Assembly (NCBI GenBank): GCA_016929595.1
Contig: JAFGIN010000174.1
Span: forward strand, 1-33,754
Length of the DNA: 33,754 nucleotides
DNA from: Chitinispirillaceae bacterium
Lineage (GTDB): Bacteria; Fibrobacterota; Chitinivibrionia; Chitinivibrionales; Chitinispirillaceae
Reading direction: 5' to 3'
In this document: piece by piece, positions 16,025 through 24,710 of the stretch
Position numbering within the stretch: the first letter of the stretch is position 1
Layout: each line of letters starts with the position of its first letter
The notes under the pieces: generated by a model
Told to the model about the DNA's origin: nothing
The model's database searches: none
The model's input: only the letters and a program-made list of their open reading frames with translations
Made by a program: the position numbers and the translations under genes

Positions 16025-18139
16025 TTATCGTTGTTTTTTGTGATTTTTAGCCGCCAGAGCAAGATAATTTTTAAGATTGAGGCTGTCGTTTTTCTCATAA
16101 AATGTTACCGAAACCGCTGCTACAACCGCCAGTGTCTCATTTCCAATAACAAACATTTTTGAATCAAGATCCGATTTCACGCGATGTGAAGCAGTATGTG
16201 CAGCATCATAATCGGTCATTGACATAATAACAAAAGCTGCACTCGTAAAAGGCTTTCCCAATGTTCCTACAAGATCCGTTTCTCTCAGGCTTTTTTTTAC
16301 CGTTGCAAAAATCTGCGGTAACAACAGATCCACTTCATCACTGTGAGGTTCACGGAAAGAGTCATTATTACCTATCTGACTCACGGTTATCATCATTGTG
16401 GAAAGAGGTATTGTATAGCGTGCCTGAAGTTTTATCTCTCTGTTGAGAAGAAAAAGCATATTATTTGATGAGAGTATATTGGGAGGCAGATTACCGGTTT
16501 TTCCTGATGCGACCTGCTCGGTAAGCCTGTTAAAAAACAGATCTATACGCTCATGGCTATACCCTTTGGTTTTGAGTGCAGAGATCAGTGTATCACGAGT
16601 CTGTTCTGATGCAAATGTCTGCCCGAAAAAGGAGGTGATTTTTGCGACAGCAGAATCTGCAGCATTACAATCATCCGGTATAACTGTCGATATCCATTGA
16701 TCTGATGCCTGCCCTACAAGCTGTTCGAACCTTGACGAGAGCTGTTTCTGTACCTGCATCATAACATTACCCTCGACTCCATACGATTTCATTTTCTCAA
16801 CCAGCTGCTCTTCAAGTCGTTGTAACATCGTTCGTAAAACCTGATTTCCCTGCGGGCCTTCAACCTCTTGCCTATCAAGGGCAAGATCAGTTGAAATTTT
16901 TTCGATATAATCAGTTAAAAGCGTCGAAAGATAGGTATCATCACTGTTAGCACCCTGTTTTATTTCGGCAGCTAAATAGATCAGACGGGCAGCTTCTGTC
17001 GGCTGCTCCCTGATTGCGGTGACAATCTCTTTTACAGATACACCTATCCCTTCTGCAGCCTCGGTGAGTGAGCCGGAAAGCATCTCACTTTGAAGATCCG
17101 CGTCAAGCAAGGTAACCAACTGACAATAATCACTCAGTGGCATCCCCAACTCAAGAAGCGCATTTTTCAGGCGCGGAAGAACCCGTTTGAGTTCATTGAG
17201 ATCCGGCAGCATCCGCAGCACAATCTGACTGAGCCGTTTGAGCGAAAGCTCTCCGTTACCATATTCTTCTCTGACAAGCTTGACAATAACATCAACAGTC
17301 AGACTATCGACCTGTGCTGTTACCGGCTCTGATGCAGCCAGAATGCGTCCAGTTGCTTTTTGTATCTCAATTGCTTCCGAAAGATCATTTTTCAATTCAA
17401 ATACAGCATTGAGCAGAAGATCGAATGATGGTGGACGTGAAGAAGTTATCTCTTTGCGCAACTCACCAAGAGCATCGAGTGTCGATGTTGTATTTTCCGG
17501 GTTTTCAATTCCCGTTTTCAACAGTGATGCAGTCTTCTGCGGTTGCTCTATCAATGAAGATAACGAAACAATTGCATGAAGTTCCCTGATTGCCTCAGGA
17601 CTAAGGCCTTCGCAATTGTTTCCAGGACCATTACCTCCTGTGTTATCATCAATTATCTTAGCATCTTTTCCAATGACTGTTTGATCATTTGTAATCTTCC
17701 CATACCGGATATAGTTTAGACGGATTCCCCTTGCTCCTGCACCCCTCATCTCCTCAATTACCAACTCGATCGTTACATTTTCCCGTGTGCCCCCTGTAAT
17801 TCTTATTAATGATTGTATATCCTCCAGCCGCACACCATGATCGAATGTTATCGAAACAACCCCTGTTTTGATAAATTGAGAAATTATTCTCTTTGTATTT
17901 ATTATCTTGTCAACACAAATGTCTTCAAGAAAAAGGCTATCCCTGTCATAAACAATCGACAATGAATTTACAGTAGAAAGTGCAGATGTAAGTACCGCAA
18001 AAAATGGTTCAGCACTCTTTTTTGTTGTTGGATGGTCTCCTCCGTACATTAGTGCGCCATTAAAAGCGACATTGAACAACCGTGCAAGCTGTTCGAAGGT
18101 TTTTATGTCCAGACCAGTACTGCTGGATGGTTTCTCCAT
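16025..18139 (-). CDS. Large signalling-type protein with degenerate GGDEF-like C-terminus
   Basis: 704 residues, no signal peptide or membrane span. The N-terminus (about 15-125) resembles the helical/alpha-beta region often found before HD-GYP domains (ALMYGGDHPTTKKSAEPF, VSITFDHGVRLEDIQSLIRI). The middle (about 180-540) is predicted all-helical, perhaps HEAT-like. Residues 559-690 follow a GGDEF-domain pattern (REIKLQARYTIPLSTMMITV, KKSLRETDLVGTLGKPFTSA, then AAVSVTFY), but the active-site signature is GKPFT. Diguanylate cyclase activity is therefore not expected, and it may act as a nucleotide or protein sensor. It starts 10 bp after the Ser/Thr kinase stop and is probably a substrate or output partner of that kinase. 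That link is inferred. Family assignment is tentative. Confidence 0.6.
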   Translation of the reverse strand: MEKPSSSTGLDIKTFEQLARLFNVAFNGALMYGGDHPTTKKSAEPFFAVLTSALSTVNSLSIVYDRDSLFLEDICVDKIINTKRIISQFIKTGVVSITFDHGVRLEDIQSLIRITGGTRENVTIELVIEEMRGAGARGIRLNYIRYGKITNDQTVIGKDAKIIDDNTGGNGPGNNCEGLSPEAIRELHAIVSLSSLIEQPQKTASLLKTGIENPENTTSTLDALGELRKEITSSRPPSFDLLLNAVFELKNDLSEAIEIQKATGRILAASEPVTAQVDSLTVDVIVKLVREEYGNGELSLKRLSQIVLRMLPDLNELKRVLPRLKNALLELGMPLSDYCQLVTLLDADLQSEMLSGSLTEAAEGIGVSVKEIVTAIREQPTEAARLIYLAAEIKQGANSDDTYLSTLLTDYIEKISTDLALDRQEVEGPQGNQVLRTMLQRLEEQLVEKMKSYGVEGNVMMQVQKQLSSRFEQLVGQASDQWISTVIPDDCNAADSAVAKITSFFGQTFASEQTRDTLISALKTKGYSHERIDLFFNRLTEQVASGKTGNLPPNILSSNNMLFLLNREIKLQARYTIPLSTMMITVSQIGNNDSFREPHSDEVDLLLPQIFATVKKSLRETDLVGTLGKPFTSAAFVIMSMTDYDAAHTASHRVKSDLDSKMFVIGNETLAVVAAVSVTFYEKNDSLNLKNYLALAAKNHKKQR

Positions 18140-18149
18140 ATAAAATATC

Positions 18150-19052
18150 CTATTTTATAGCCGGTCGAACATTCTCCAGATCCAGTTTAAAACCGGAACA
18201 GGACTGATAGCGGTTCTGCGGATCAGCTGCTACTGCTTTAAGAATTATCCGTTCAAGCTCAGGAGAGATGGACGGATTGCACTGAGATGGTCTGCATGTA
18301 AAAAGCATATCAGGATCCTGGCGTTTTATCGAAAGTAACTGATCTGATTTATTCGTCTGAAGAGGAAGTTTTCCAGCTAGAGCTTCAAAAAGCACTATTC
18401 CCGCAGAGTAGATGTCCGAACGGCGATCCGGAACCGTCGAAAGGATCTGTTCGGGAGACATGTAAAGAGGTGTTCCCATAACATAGGATGACGAATCAGT
18501 TTCAGCAATTGCACTGTGCGCGATCCCGAAATCAACCAGAAGAGGCCTGGTACTTCGTTGCTCTATGAGAATATTACCCGGTTTTATATCCTGGTGAATA
18601 ACCCCCTCCCGATGAGCATAATCGAGCGCATCGAGTATTTTTATAATTATATCAATTACATACCCTGCCGGAAGAATCCGCTTTGATGGTATCGGATTTA
18701 ACTGACTATGTTTTATCTGTTCCTTAAGATCTTCCCCATCAATTAACTGCATCATTAAAAAGAGGAGTTCATCAGTCTCTCCCATATCAAACACGGGGGC
18801 AATATTGGGGTGATTCAATACTGCAACAGTCTCAGCTTCATCACGAAAACGTAATTTAAAAAACGGTAAAGCCGTGTTGGTTTTCGGAAATATTTTAACG
18901 GCAATTTTGCGTTTTAGTGAGGTTTGAAATCCTACAAAAACAGCACCCATTGCACCGCGGCCAACTAGTTCGACCAGAGTTACCCCTTTTATCTCAAGGC
19001 CGATATAGCTCGATGTATCAATTTGTACTTTTAATGCAGCATTTTCTGACAT
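18150..19052 (-). CDS. Hanks-type serine/threonine protein kinase
   Basis: A 300-residue cytosolic kinase made almost only of the catalytic domain. Motifs are Gly-rich loop GRGAMGAVF (31-39), Lys53 in AVKIF, catalytic loop HQDIKPGN (153-160, Asp155), DFG at 174-176, the MGTPLYMSPEQ activation/APE segment (192-202) and SDIYSAGIVLFEALAGKLPL. The HRD arginine is glutamine, so activation-loop control may differ. The catalytic Asp, Lys and Asn are present, so it should be active. There is no transmembrane or PASTA region, unlike PknB. A short SD (AAGGT) precedes ATG. It is first gene of an operon with the 704-residue protein. Confidence 0.92.
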   Translation of the reverse strand: MSENAALKVQIDTSSYIGLEIKGVTLVELVGRGAMGAVFVGFQTSLKRKIAVKIFPKTNTALPFFKLRFRDEAETVAVLNHPNIAPVFDMGETDELLFLMMQLIDGEDLKEQIKHSQLNPIPSKRILPAGYVIDIIIKILDALDYAHREGVIHQDIKPGNILIEQRSTRPLLVDFGIAHSAIAETDSSSYVMGTPLYMSPEQILSTVPDRRSDIYSAGIVLFEALAGKLPLQTNKSDQLLSIKRQDPDMLFTCRPSQCNPSISPELERIILKAVAADPQNRYQSCSGFKLDLENVRPAIK

Positions 19053-19170
19053 ACCTTGATTGTATTGTTCAGCCTTAAAAAATGCAACTATGCAATGAAC
19101 GAAACTGCCGTACTTGACAACGAAGCTGAACTCGACCGGAATCGTACGGTTCAGGTTTGAGATTGTAAAA

Positions 19171-19200
19171 AAAAAAGCCCTTCGTCTCTGAAGGGCTTTT
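19171..19200. terminator. Intrinsic terminator (both strands, strongest on minus)
   Basis: GCCCTTC (19177-19183) pairs with GAAGGGC (19190-19196) around a 6-nt loop. On the minus strand it is followed by ten Ts, and on the plus strand by four. It terminates the small gene at 19227-19412. Confidence 0.88.
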
Positions 19201-19226
19201 AATCATTTTTCTATTAACCCGGATTA

Positions 19227-19412
19227 TTAACTCATTTTTAAAAAATCTTCAACAGTGTTGCATGTATTAAGATTGATTCTTAAGTTAATGATATCATCCG
19301 CTCCAATTACTTTCTCCCTTGGAGGCCTTCCAGCCAGAAATGCTATGTAATCGGGTCTGAGTACATTTTCAAGTTTTATTGATCTCTTATCAACTATATT
19401 CTTCTCATCCAT
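19227..19412 (-). CDS. Small protein of unknown function under a sigma-54 type promoter
   Basis: The frame can be opened at 19445, but the start is ATG 19412: AAGGAG lies seven bases upstream, and the predicted sigma-54 start is itself near 19445. The product is 61 residues, MDEKNIVDKRSIKLENVLRP and so on, mildly charged, without Cys, signal peptide or membrane span. The segment DYIAFLAGRPPREKVIGADD has the density of a folded or binding motif, but I do not recognise the family. A strong terminator follows 27 bp after the stop. Promoter, SD, frame and terminator together make it a convincing single-gene transcript. It is downstream of, and on the same strand as, the FIST/histidine-kinase pair. 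Confidence 0.65.
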   Translation of the reverse strand: MDEKNIVDKRSIKLENVLRPDYIAFLAGRPPREKVIGADDIINLRINLNTCNTVEDFLKMS

Positions 19413-19455
19413 AGCTGACTCCTTTCCATTTGAAACTTGCTGCACTGCAAATTAA

Positions 19456-19471
19456 AGCAATTCGTATGCCA
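19456..19471 (-). promoter_or_regulatory. Sigma-54 (RpoN) -24/-12 promoter
   Basis: The minus strand reads TGGCATACGAATTGCT, matching TGGC-A and TTGCW with GG and GC separated by exactly 10 bases. The expected start is near 19445, giving a leader of about 33 nt with the AAGGAG SD of the 61-codon gene. Confidence 0.7.
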
Positions 19472-19652
19472 TTTCTCTTACTATTGCCATATACTTATGA
19501 TCCTGCACCCTTCACAATGATGCTTATATTAGAAACATAGTATCTACTCTTCAATAAATCAATGTTATAGATATTAAATATTTTCTTACGACAAAATTTA
19601 TTTTAGAGTGATACCGGATAGTAATGTATCGTTTTACATCAAAAACCAACAC

Positions 19653-19675
19653 AACTGTAACAATTTAAAACAGTT
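19653..19675. promoter_or_regulatory. Dyad AACTGT-N11-ACAGTT
   Basis: Perfect 6-bp arms at 19653-19658 and 19670-19675 lie just past the histidine-kinase stop and 210-230 bp upstream of the sigma-54 start. It could be an enhancer-binding-protein site, or a weak terminator for the kinase gene, since GGTTTTT follows on the minus strand. The TGT-N11-ACA core has the same spacing as the dyad at 10400-10418. Confidence 0.3.
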
Positions 19676-19683
19676 CAGTAATC

Positions 19684-21591
19684 TTATTGATATGGAATTG
19701 TAATTCGAAACACCGTTTCGTTACCCGGTTCAGAATCAAACGTCAGTTCCCAATGATGATCTTTTATAATATTATATGAGATAGAAAGCCCAAGACCTGT
19801 ACCACCGCTGTCCCGTTTGGTAGTGAAGAATGGATCTAAAATATGTTTTCGATGCTCCAGTGCAACGCCACTCCCCTGATCGCACACCTCAACAACAACC
19901 TCTTTGTTGTCCGGATTATTACAGGAAACAACTTTGATCATCTGCTTTTTGTCGGTCAAAGCCTGACATGCGTTAGTGATCAGATTGATTATCACCTGTT
20001 CAACCTGTTGAAAATTGCCGTTTATCTCAGGGACAGTAGCATCAAGATCCACCGAAAAATGGTTCGTTGACTTTTTAATCAGGTTATTCATAATGATGAT
20101 TGATGTTTCAATAACATTGTTAATATTGAAATTCTGATCCATACAGCCGGAATCTTTCCTTGCAAAGTCCTTTAAACTCTGTACAATTCTCCGGATTCGC
20201 TCAGCGCCTTCAGTTATGCCGGTGATCAGAGGTTCTATATCAGCCTTAATTTCATCAAAAGACAAACCGGTGATAGTAAAACTCCCATGCATTTCTGTAT
20301 ATTTGTTTAATATCGGAATAAGATCCTTCCAGAAATCCAGAAGGTTTGTACTGTTGAGAAGTATGAAATTATTCGGATTGTTTATCTCATGGGCAATGCC
20401 TGAAACCAGAATACCCAGAGTAGCCATTTTATCTGCCTGAATGAGTTTTTCCTGCTGACGTTTGTTGAGATTTTCAATTCTTTTTCTTTCAGACATCTCT
20501 ATTTCAAGCTGTTCGATTGTCCTCGAGAGCTCTGCAGTACGATCCATTACCAGCTCTTCAAGATGGTTGCGATATTCATTCAGTTTCATTTCTGCATCCC
20601 GAAGATTGGAGATATCAAGGACTATTCCTCTGCGAGCTTTACAATCATCATCCTGCATATCAATTGGTGATGAGTAGACGATCGCGGGAAAAACCGTACC
20701 ATCCTTTCTTAACATATTCAACTCAACGGATGCGACTTTACAGGAGCTATTCTCTTTAAGAATGGTCCTGGCCTTCTCATGATCATCCGGAGCGATGATA
20801 TCAAACAAGCCCATACCATTATTCAACTCACCCCTGGTGTATCCAAAAGTCCTCAGCCCCACATTATTAACAAAGGTAAAAACCCCTTTCTGATCTCTTT
20901 CATATACCGTCTGGGGGAGGAATTCGATCAACTCTCTATACCGCTGCTCTGCCAGCCGGCGGGTTTCTTCGGCTACTTTCTTTTCTGTAATATCGATGCC
21001 GCAGGAAATGACAAATTCGACCTCCTCATTTTCATCCAGCAGAGCTGTCGTTGACCATGATATTGTTTTTTTCTCCCCTGGACAGAGTTCCCATTCACTC
21101 TCCCACCGATACGGGAATTGTCCGTTAATAACAGTATTAAAGATTTTCTGAACTTTGATATAGTTATCCGGTATAGTAAAGAGAGTGTTCAATGATCTGC
21201 CAACAAGTTCTTCCCTGGTACGTTTAATGACTTTTTGAAACGTGGTGTTCACTCGTACAATTATACTCCTCCGATCAAAAACAGCTACCATAACATCAGC
21301 ATTATCCAGGATTGCACCTACAAAATCCCGTTCGAGTTTAAGTTCATTTTCCGTTTTTTTTCGTATAACAATCTGCTGCTGAAGATCATGGTTAATCGTT
21401 TCAAGCCGGGAGGTATGCTCCTTGATCTGGCGATGAAGAAGCAGATTTGACTCAAAAAGTGCAAACGATGAACCACCGCCATCAGTACAGTGTTCAACAC
21501 GATTCATCAATGCTTCATTGATCTTTCGTAACCGGCAACATTCCTCTTCGAGCTCCCTGCACCGCAGTTCAACATCAATACTATCATTCAC
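19684..21591 (-). CDS. PAS-PAS sensor histidine kinase
   Basis: A 635-residue soluble kinase. An N-terminal coiled coil (about 5-90) precedes PAS 1 (about 90-205, DFVGAILDNADVMVAVFDRR) and PAS 2 (about 215-335, QRYRELIEFLPQTVYERDQK). A second coiled coil (335-385) and HisKA with phospho-acceptor His401 (GIAHEINNPNN) follow. The HATPase_c domain has INLITNACQAL, DQGSGV, DPFFTTK and GTGLGLSI. There is no membrane segment, so it senses a cytosolic signal. It starts with GTG at 21591, which shares eight bases with the end of the FIST gene (GTGAATGA); GGGAG lies upstream. FIST and kinase are therefore translationally coupled and probably form one sensory complex. No receiver-domain partner is adjacent; the HEIxNP-type H-box is common in kinases that pair with NtrC-type regulators. 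Confidence 0.92.
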   Translation of the reverse strand: MNDSIDVELRCRELEEECCRLRKINEALMNRVEHCTDGGGSSFALFESNLLLHRQIKEHTSRLETINHDLQQQIVIRKKTENELKLERDFVGAILDNADVMVAVFDRRSIIVRVNTTFQKVIKRTREELVGRSLNTLFTIPDNYIKVQKIFNTVINGQFPYRWESEWELCPGEKKTISWSTTALLDENEEVEFVISCGIDITEKKVAEETRRLAEQRYRELIEFLPQTVYERDQKGVFTFVNNVGLRTFGYTRGELNNGMGLFDIIAPDDHEKARTILKENSSCKVASVELNMLRKDGTVFPAIVYSSPIDMQDDDCKARRGIVLDISNLRDAEMKLNEYRNHLEELVMDRTAELSRTIEQLEIEMSERKRIENLNKRQQEKLIQADKMATLGILVSGIAHEINNPNNFILLNSTNLLDFWKDLIPILNKYTEMHGSFTITGLSFDEIKADIEPLITGITEGAERIRRIVQSLKDFARKDSGCMDQNFNINNVIETSIIIMNNLIKKSTNHFSVDLDATVPEINGNFQQVEQVIINLITNACQALTDKKQMIKVVSCNNPDNKEVVVEVCDQGSGVALEHRKHILDPFFTTKRDSGGTGLGLSISYNIIKDHHWELTFDSEPGNETVFRITIPYQ

Positions 21592-22723
21592 CTGACAAAT
21601 CTCCCATTACAACGCCAGAAAAAGTTTGATTTACATGAAGAGAATTACTCTGCTCCCCGTAGGTACAAAAACCAACAGTATTAAATCTTCTGAAAATATT
21701 CCTGATCCGCTCATCAAAACTGAATTCTCTGCTCTCAAGCCGCCGCAGAATACAATCGAAACCTAACGTAAAGAGAATCTTTCCAACCGAGGTTTCAGCC
21801 TGTGTCAAACTCTTTTCAAGTGCTTCACACATGTCCTGTCTTCTTGCGACACGCAGAACTACCCCCTCGTCGATAGCGCAGAAAAAAGTAAGACTCTCAT
21901 CAGCATTGATTTTTTGAATCGAACGGACATGGATATCTCCGCTATGACGTAAAATAAGTGGATAACGGGAAAAAGATGCCGGGCCGAGTTCATCAGATGG
22001 AACACCTGTGATTCGGGAATATTCAAGAGCCGCAGGAACTCCGTTAATTTCTTCGACAATTCTCTCGTTTGGTCTTGCCTTTGTAATCACAAGACGTGTA
22101 TCAGTAGCTGAAAAATGTTGTGACTTAACAATTGAAAATGGAAGTGCAGTCGAAAAGAGGCAAAAAAGAGCAGCTTCAGACATGAATTCACCATTTATCA
22201 ATATACTGCATCTATTAAATTGCAAATCGTCACCGGCAGACCCTCCGATAACAGGTATATCCGAAAGTGCATTTCCAAACGTTGCTGCAATCTGCTCCTC
22301 CCTGACACTAAGCCCATCTATCAATAAAACCCCGAAAAAATTGCGCTCAGGATGGAACTCCCGATCGTGTTGAATTACATTCTTTATCTGCCCTATCGTC
22401 TGTTGGACAGAATGCGGATCTGGATTACGGATGCAAGTAATAGGAAATGTACTTACAGAAACAGCATCGCCGCTTAACGAAAAGCCACAGATGGAACTAT
22501 TCTGATATCCATTATCCGTAATCTCACCAGACGTTGTACAGCAGATCAACGGACCACTAATTTTTTTTTTGATCTGCCGCCTGATACTATCAAGATCATA
22601 GTGTGAAGATAAAAATAAAGCAGTTACCGTAGCATCTGGCATCCCGATCTGCTCAGCCATTTCCTCAATCGCTTTTTCAGGGGCTCTTTCGGTTGTCGCC
22701 CCCTTCCTGAACTTGACTCTCAT
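21584..22723 (-). CDS. FIST-domain sensory protein (FIST N + FIST C)
   Basis: The start is ATG 22723 (MRVKFRKGATT), with AGGAG six bases upstream; the longer frame from 22777 would run through a hairpin. The product is 379 residues. The FIST N domain has GPLICCTTSGEITDNGY and GVLLIDGLSVREEQ, then SDIPVIGGSAGDDLQF. The FIST C domain has ALFCLFSTALPF, RVARRQDM and the family-typical NTVGFCTYGEQSN near the end, followed by HVNQTF. FIST domains are predicted small-ligand sensors, possibly for amino acids or related compounds, usually coupled to histidine kinases or GGDEF proteins. Here the gene overlaps a PAS histidine kinase by eight bases, so it is the likely input module of that kinase. Confidence 0.9.
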   Translation of the reverse strand: MRVKFRKGATTERAPEKAIEEMAEQIGMPDATVTALFLSSHYDLDSIRRQIKKKISGPLICCTTSGEITDNGYQNSSICGFSLSGDAVSVSTFPITCIRNPDPHSVQQTIGQIKNVIQHDREFHPERNFFGVLLIDGLSVREEQIAATFGNALSDIPVIGGSAGDDLQFNRCSILINGEFMSEAALFCLFSTALPFSIVKSQHFSATDTRLVITKARPNERIVEEINGVPAALEYSRITGVPSDELGPASFSRYPLILRHSGDIHVRSIQKINADESLTFFCAIDEGVVLRVARRQDMCEALEKSLTQAETSVGKILFTLGFDCILRRLESREFSFDERIRNIFRRFNTVGFCTYGEQSNSLHVNQTFSGVVMGDLSGE

Positions 22724-22743
22724 TACTACTCCTGAAAACACCC

Positions 22744-22806
22744 AACCGGAGAAAATATGAGTACATAGTATACTCATCTTTTCTCCGGTTTTTCCGGTAC
22801 ATAGTA
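22744..22806. promoter_or_regulatory. Long hairpin and repeated decamer upstream of the FIST gene
   Basis: AACCGGAGAAAA (22744-22755) pairs with TTTTCTCCGGTT (22779-22790), and the inner arms ATGAGTA/TACTCAT extend the stem. The decamer GTACATAGTA occurs twice, at 22761-22770 (in the loop) and 22797-22806. The hairpin could terminate the HtrA transcript, but only five Ts follow on the plus strand and no clean U-tract on the minus strand. The repeated decamer points instead to an operator for the FIST/kinase operon. Confidence 0.4.
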
Positions 22807-22842
22807 AATATAGAGCCAGCTGAGCTGGATTGAAAGAGAATT

Positions 22843-24369
22843 CTACTGAACTTCGAAAGACACAATAAAGGAACGCTGCTGTCTTTGCACCTGCAAAATC
22901 ACCGCCTGCCCCTTTTTCAAACCTTTAGCAAAATTACTATACGCACGCTCATCAGGAATTGATTGCCACTGCTTCTGTTCGGTTTTCACCCGAACGATTA
23001 CATCTCCACGACGAAGCATTGCTCTGCTATCAGTCACTTCCGGTGAGATACTGGATACCACAACACCTCTTACATTTGCAGGGATATTCAATTGCGTCCT
23101 GATATCATCTGTTAATGTCTGTACACCAATACCGGTTTTATTTTCAACATCACTCCGTTGCGGATGCGGTTGTTGTCTGGATGGCCCCTCAGTTGTCTGT
23201 TCTGATGCACGATCGGCCGGTTTCAGTTTTAGAACGACCTTCTTTCCATTTCGAATAACGGTGACAGAAACCTCCTTTTCCGGCTTCAGGGATGCAATTA
23301 TATTTGTTAAATCATTGGCATTCTCTACTTTTTTTTCTCCAACTGCAATAATTACATCTCCTGTAAGAAATCCAGCTTTTGCCGCAGGTTGTCCGGGGGG
23401 TACATCAACAACCAGGGCGCCCTGCGTTGATTCAAGATTCAACGCTTTTTGGATTTGCTGTGTTACTTCCTGAACAGAAATACCTGCATATCCTCTGATA
23501 ACTCTCCCCTCATAGATCAGATCCTCCATTACTTTTCTGGCCATGTTAACAGGGATCGCGAATCCAATACCCATAAATCCACCGGTCTCACTGAAAATCA
23601 GTGTATTGATACCTATCACAGCACCGTCAACAGTAACCAGAGCTCCGCCTGAATTTCCAGGATTTATAGCGGCATCGGTCTGAATAAAATTCTGATAGGT
23701 AAGCTCTGCACCAACCCGTCTACCCAACGCAGAGACAATTCCACACGTTATTGTCGAAGTCAGACTGAACGGATTTCCAATTGCCCCAACCCACTCCCCA
23801 ACCTGCAGTTTCTCGGAATTTCCAAGAAAAGCCACAGGTAGATCAGATGGAACGTTGCCGGTAATTTTTATTACCGCCACATCACTTAGAGAATCCAGAC
23901 CCGCTATGATTCCCGGAAAAACTCTATTGTCGGAGAGCTGGATCTCTATCTCCTCAGCACCTGCAACAACGTGATAATTTGTTAGAATGTACCCGTTTTT
24001 AGAAACTATCACCCCGGAACCAAGCCCCTGAATTCTTCGTTTCTGTTGCCGAGGTTCCTCTTCAGGGGCATCAAATCCAAAAGGATCACGATAAAAAGGA
24101 TTTCTGTAAAAAAGAACAGTATCGATTCTGGTCGGAATTACCGAAACAACTGAGGGTACCACTTTTTGTGCGACCTTCACAAACGCCTGCCTGAACGGTT
24201 CAATCACCTGAGAATCAATTTCAACCGGTGGTTTTTCTACGCCAAAAGCTATACTGCCACGTGCAGGACGATTATTCTGCTGTGCCTGAGGAGCACAGAA
24301 AAGCATTGAAGGAACTATAATAAAAACAAGTTGTAACAAACGATGCAAATAAATTGTTTGCGGTACCAT
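22843..24369 (-). CDS. htrA: Periplasmic Do/HtrA-family serine protease
   Basis: A protein-quality-control protease of the DegP/DegQ type. A TTG at 24372 is directly followed by ATG 24369; AAGGAG upstream could serve either, and I take the ATG. The signal peptide is a hydrophobic stretch LLQLVFIIVPSMLFC before APQAQQ. Counting from the TTG, the catalytic triad is His134 (LTNYHVVAGA), Asp164 (DSLSDVAVIKI) and Ser241 (INPGNSGGALV). An acidic/Arg linker before the protease (DAPEEEPRQQKRR) corresponds to the LA-loop region. PDZ1 spans about 275-385 (YAGISVQEVTQQ, AAKAGFLTGDVIIAVG). A Gln/Pro-rich linker leads to a diverged PDZ2 at 410-508 (GIGVQTLTDDIRTQLNIP, LRRGDVIVRV). Single gene, 119 bp from the FIST start. 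Confidence 0.93.
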   Translation of the reverse strand: MVPQTIYLHRLLQLVFIIVPSMLFCAPQAQQNNRPARGSIAFGVEKPPVEIDSQVIEPFRQAFVKVAQKVVPSVVSVIPTRIDTVLFYRNPFYRDPFGFDAPEEEPRQQKRRIQGLGSGVIVSKNGYILTNYHVVAGAEEIEIQLSDNRVFPGIIAGLDSLSDVAVIKITGNVPSDLPVAFLGNSEKLQVGEWVGAIGNPFSLTSTITCGIVSALGRRVGAELTYQNFIQTDAAINPGNSGGALVTVDGAVIGINTLIFSETGGFMGIGFAIPVNMARKVMEDLIYEGRVIRGYAGISVQEVTQQIQKALNLESTQGALVVDVPPGQPAAKAGFLTGDVIIAVGEKKVENANDLTNIIASLKPEKEVSVTVIRNGKKVVLKLKPADRASEQTTEGPSRQQPHPQRSDVENKTGIGVQTLTDDIRTQLNIPANVRGVVVSSISPEVTDSRAMLRRGDVIVRVKTEQKQWQSIPDERAYSNFAKGLKKGQAVILQVQRQQRSFIVSFEVQ

Positions 24370-24710
24370 CAAAATTCTGCTCCTTGATAGTTGTAATCGT
24401 TACTATTAATTATGGAAGGCAACTCTTATACCTGCCATTTTAAAGCAAACAGAGTTGTGGAATTGCTGATGCGACTTTTTATTTGACATGGTGTTAGGCA
24501 GTTATTAAGTTTCACTGATAAAACACGGAGCATAAATTACAGTCGAAAACAGGCACTCACGATCTGTACAATTAAAAATGTGGCTATGATTTTTTTAATT
24601 GCATATCAACGGATCGTATCTGGCTACTTCTTTCTGAAAAAAATGCCCCGAAGTAGCTTGTTGTATCTGTCTTACGTGTGCACCATACGGAAAGAAAGAG
24701 AGTGATTTTT
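24370..24710. other. 340-bp divergent intergenic region
   Basis: Separates htrA (minus) from the STAS gene (plus). It holds a perfect -35 hexamer TTGACA at 24483-24488, but the -10 at 17-bp spacing (TAAGTT) is poor. A TGGAATTGCTGATGC stretch near 24456 is only a weak sigma-54 look-alike. No gene or RNA seen. Confidence 0.3.

Noticed and set aside
24456-24470. GG-N10-GC stretch before the STAS gene as a third sigma-54 promoter
   Set aside because: Flanking consensus bases (TGGC, TTGC) are poor and the leader would exceed 200 nt.
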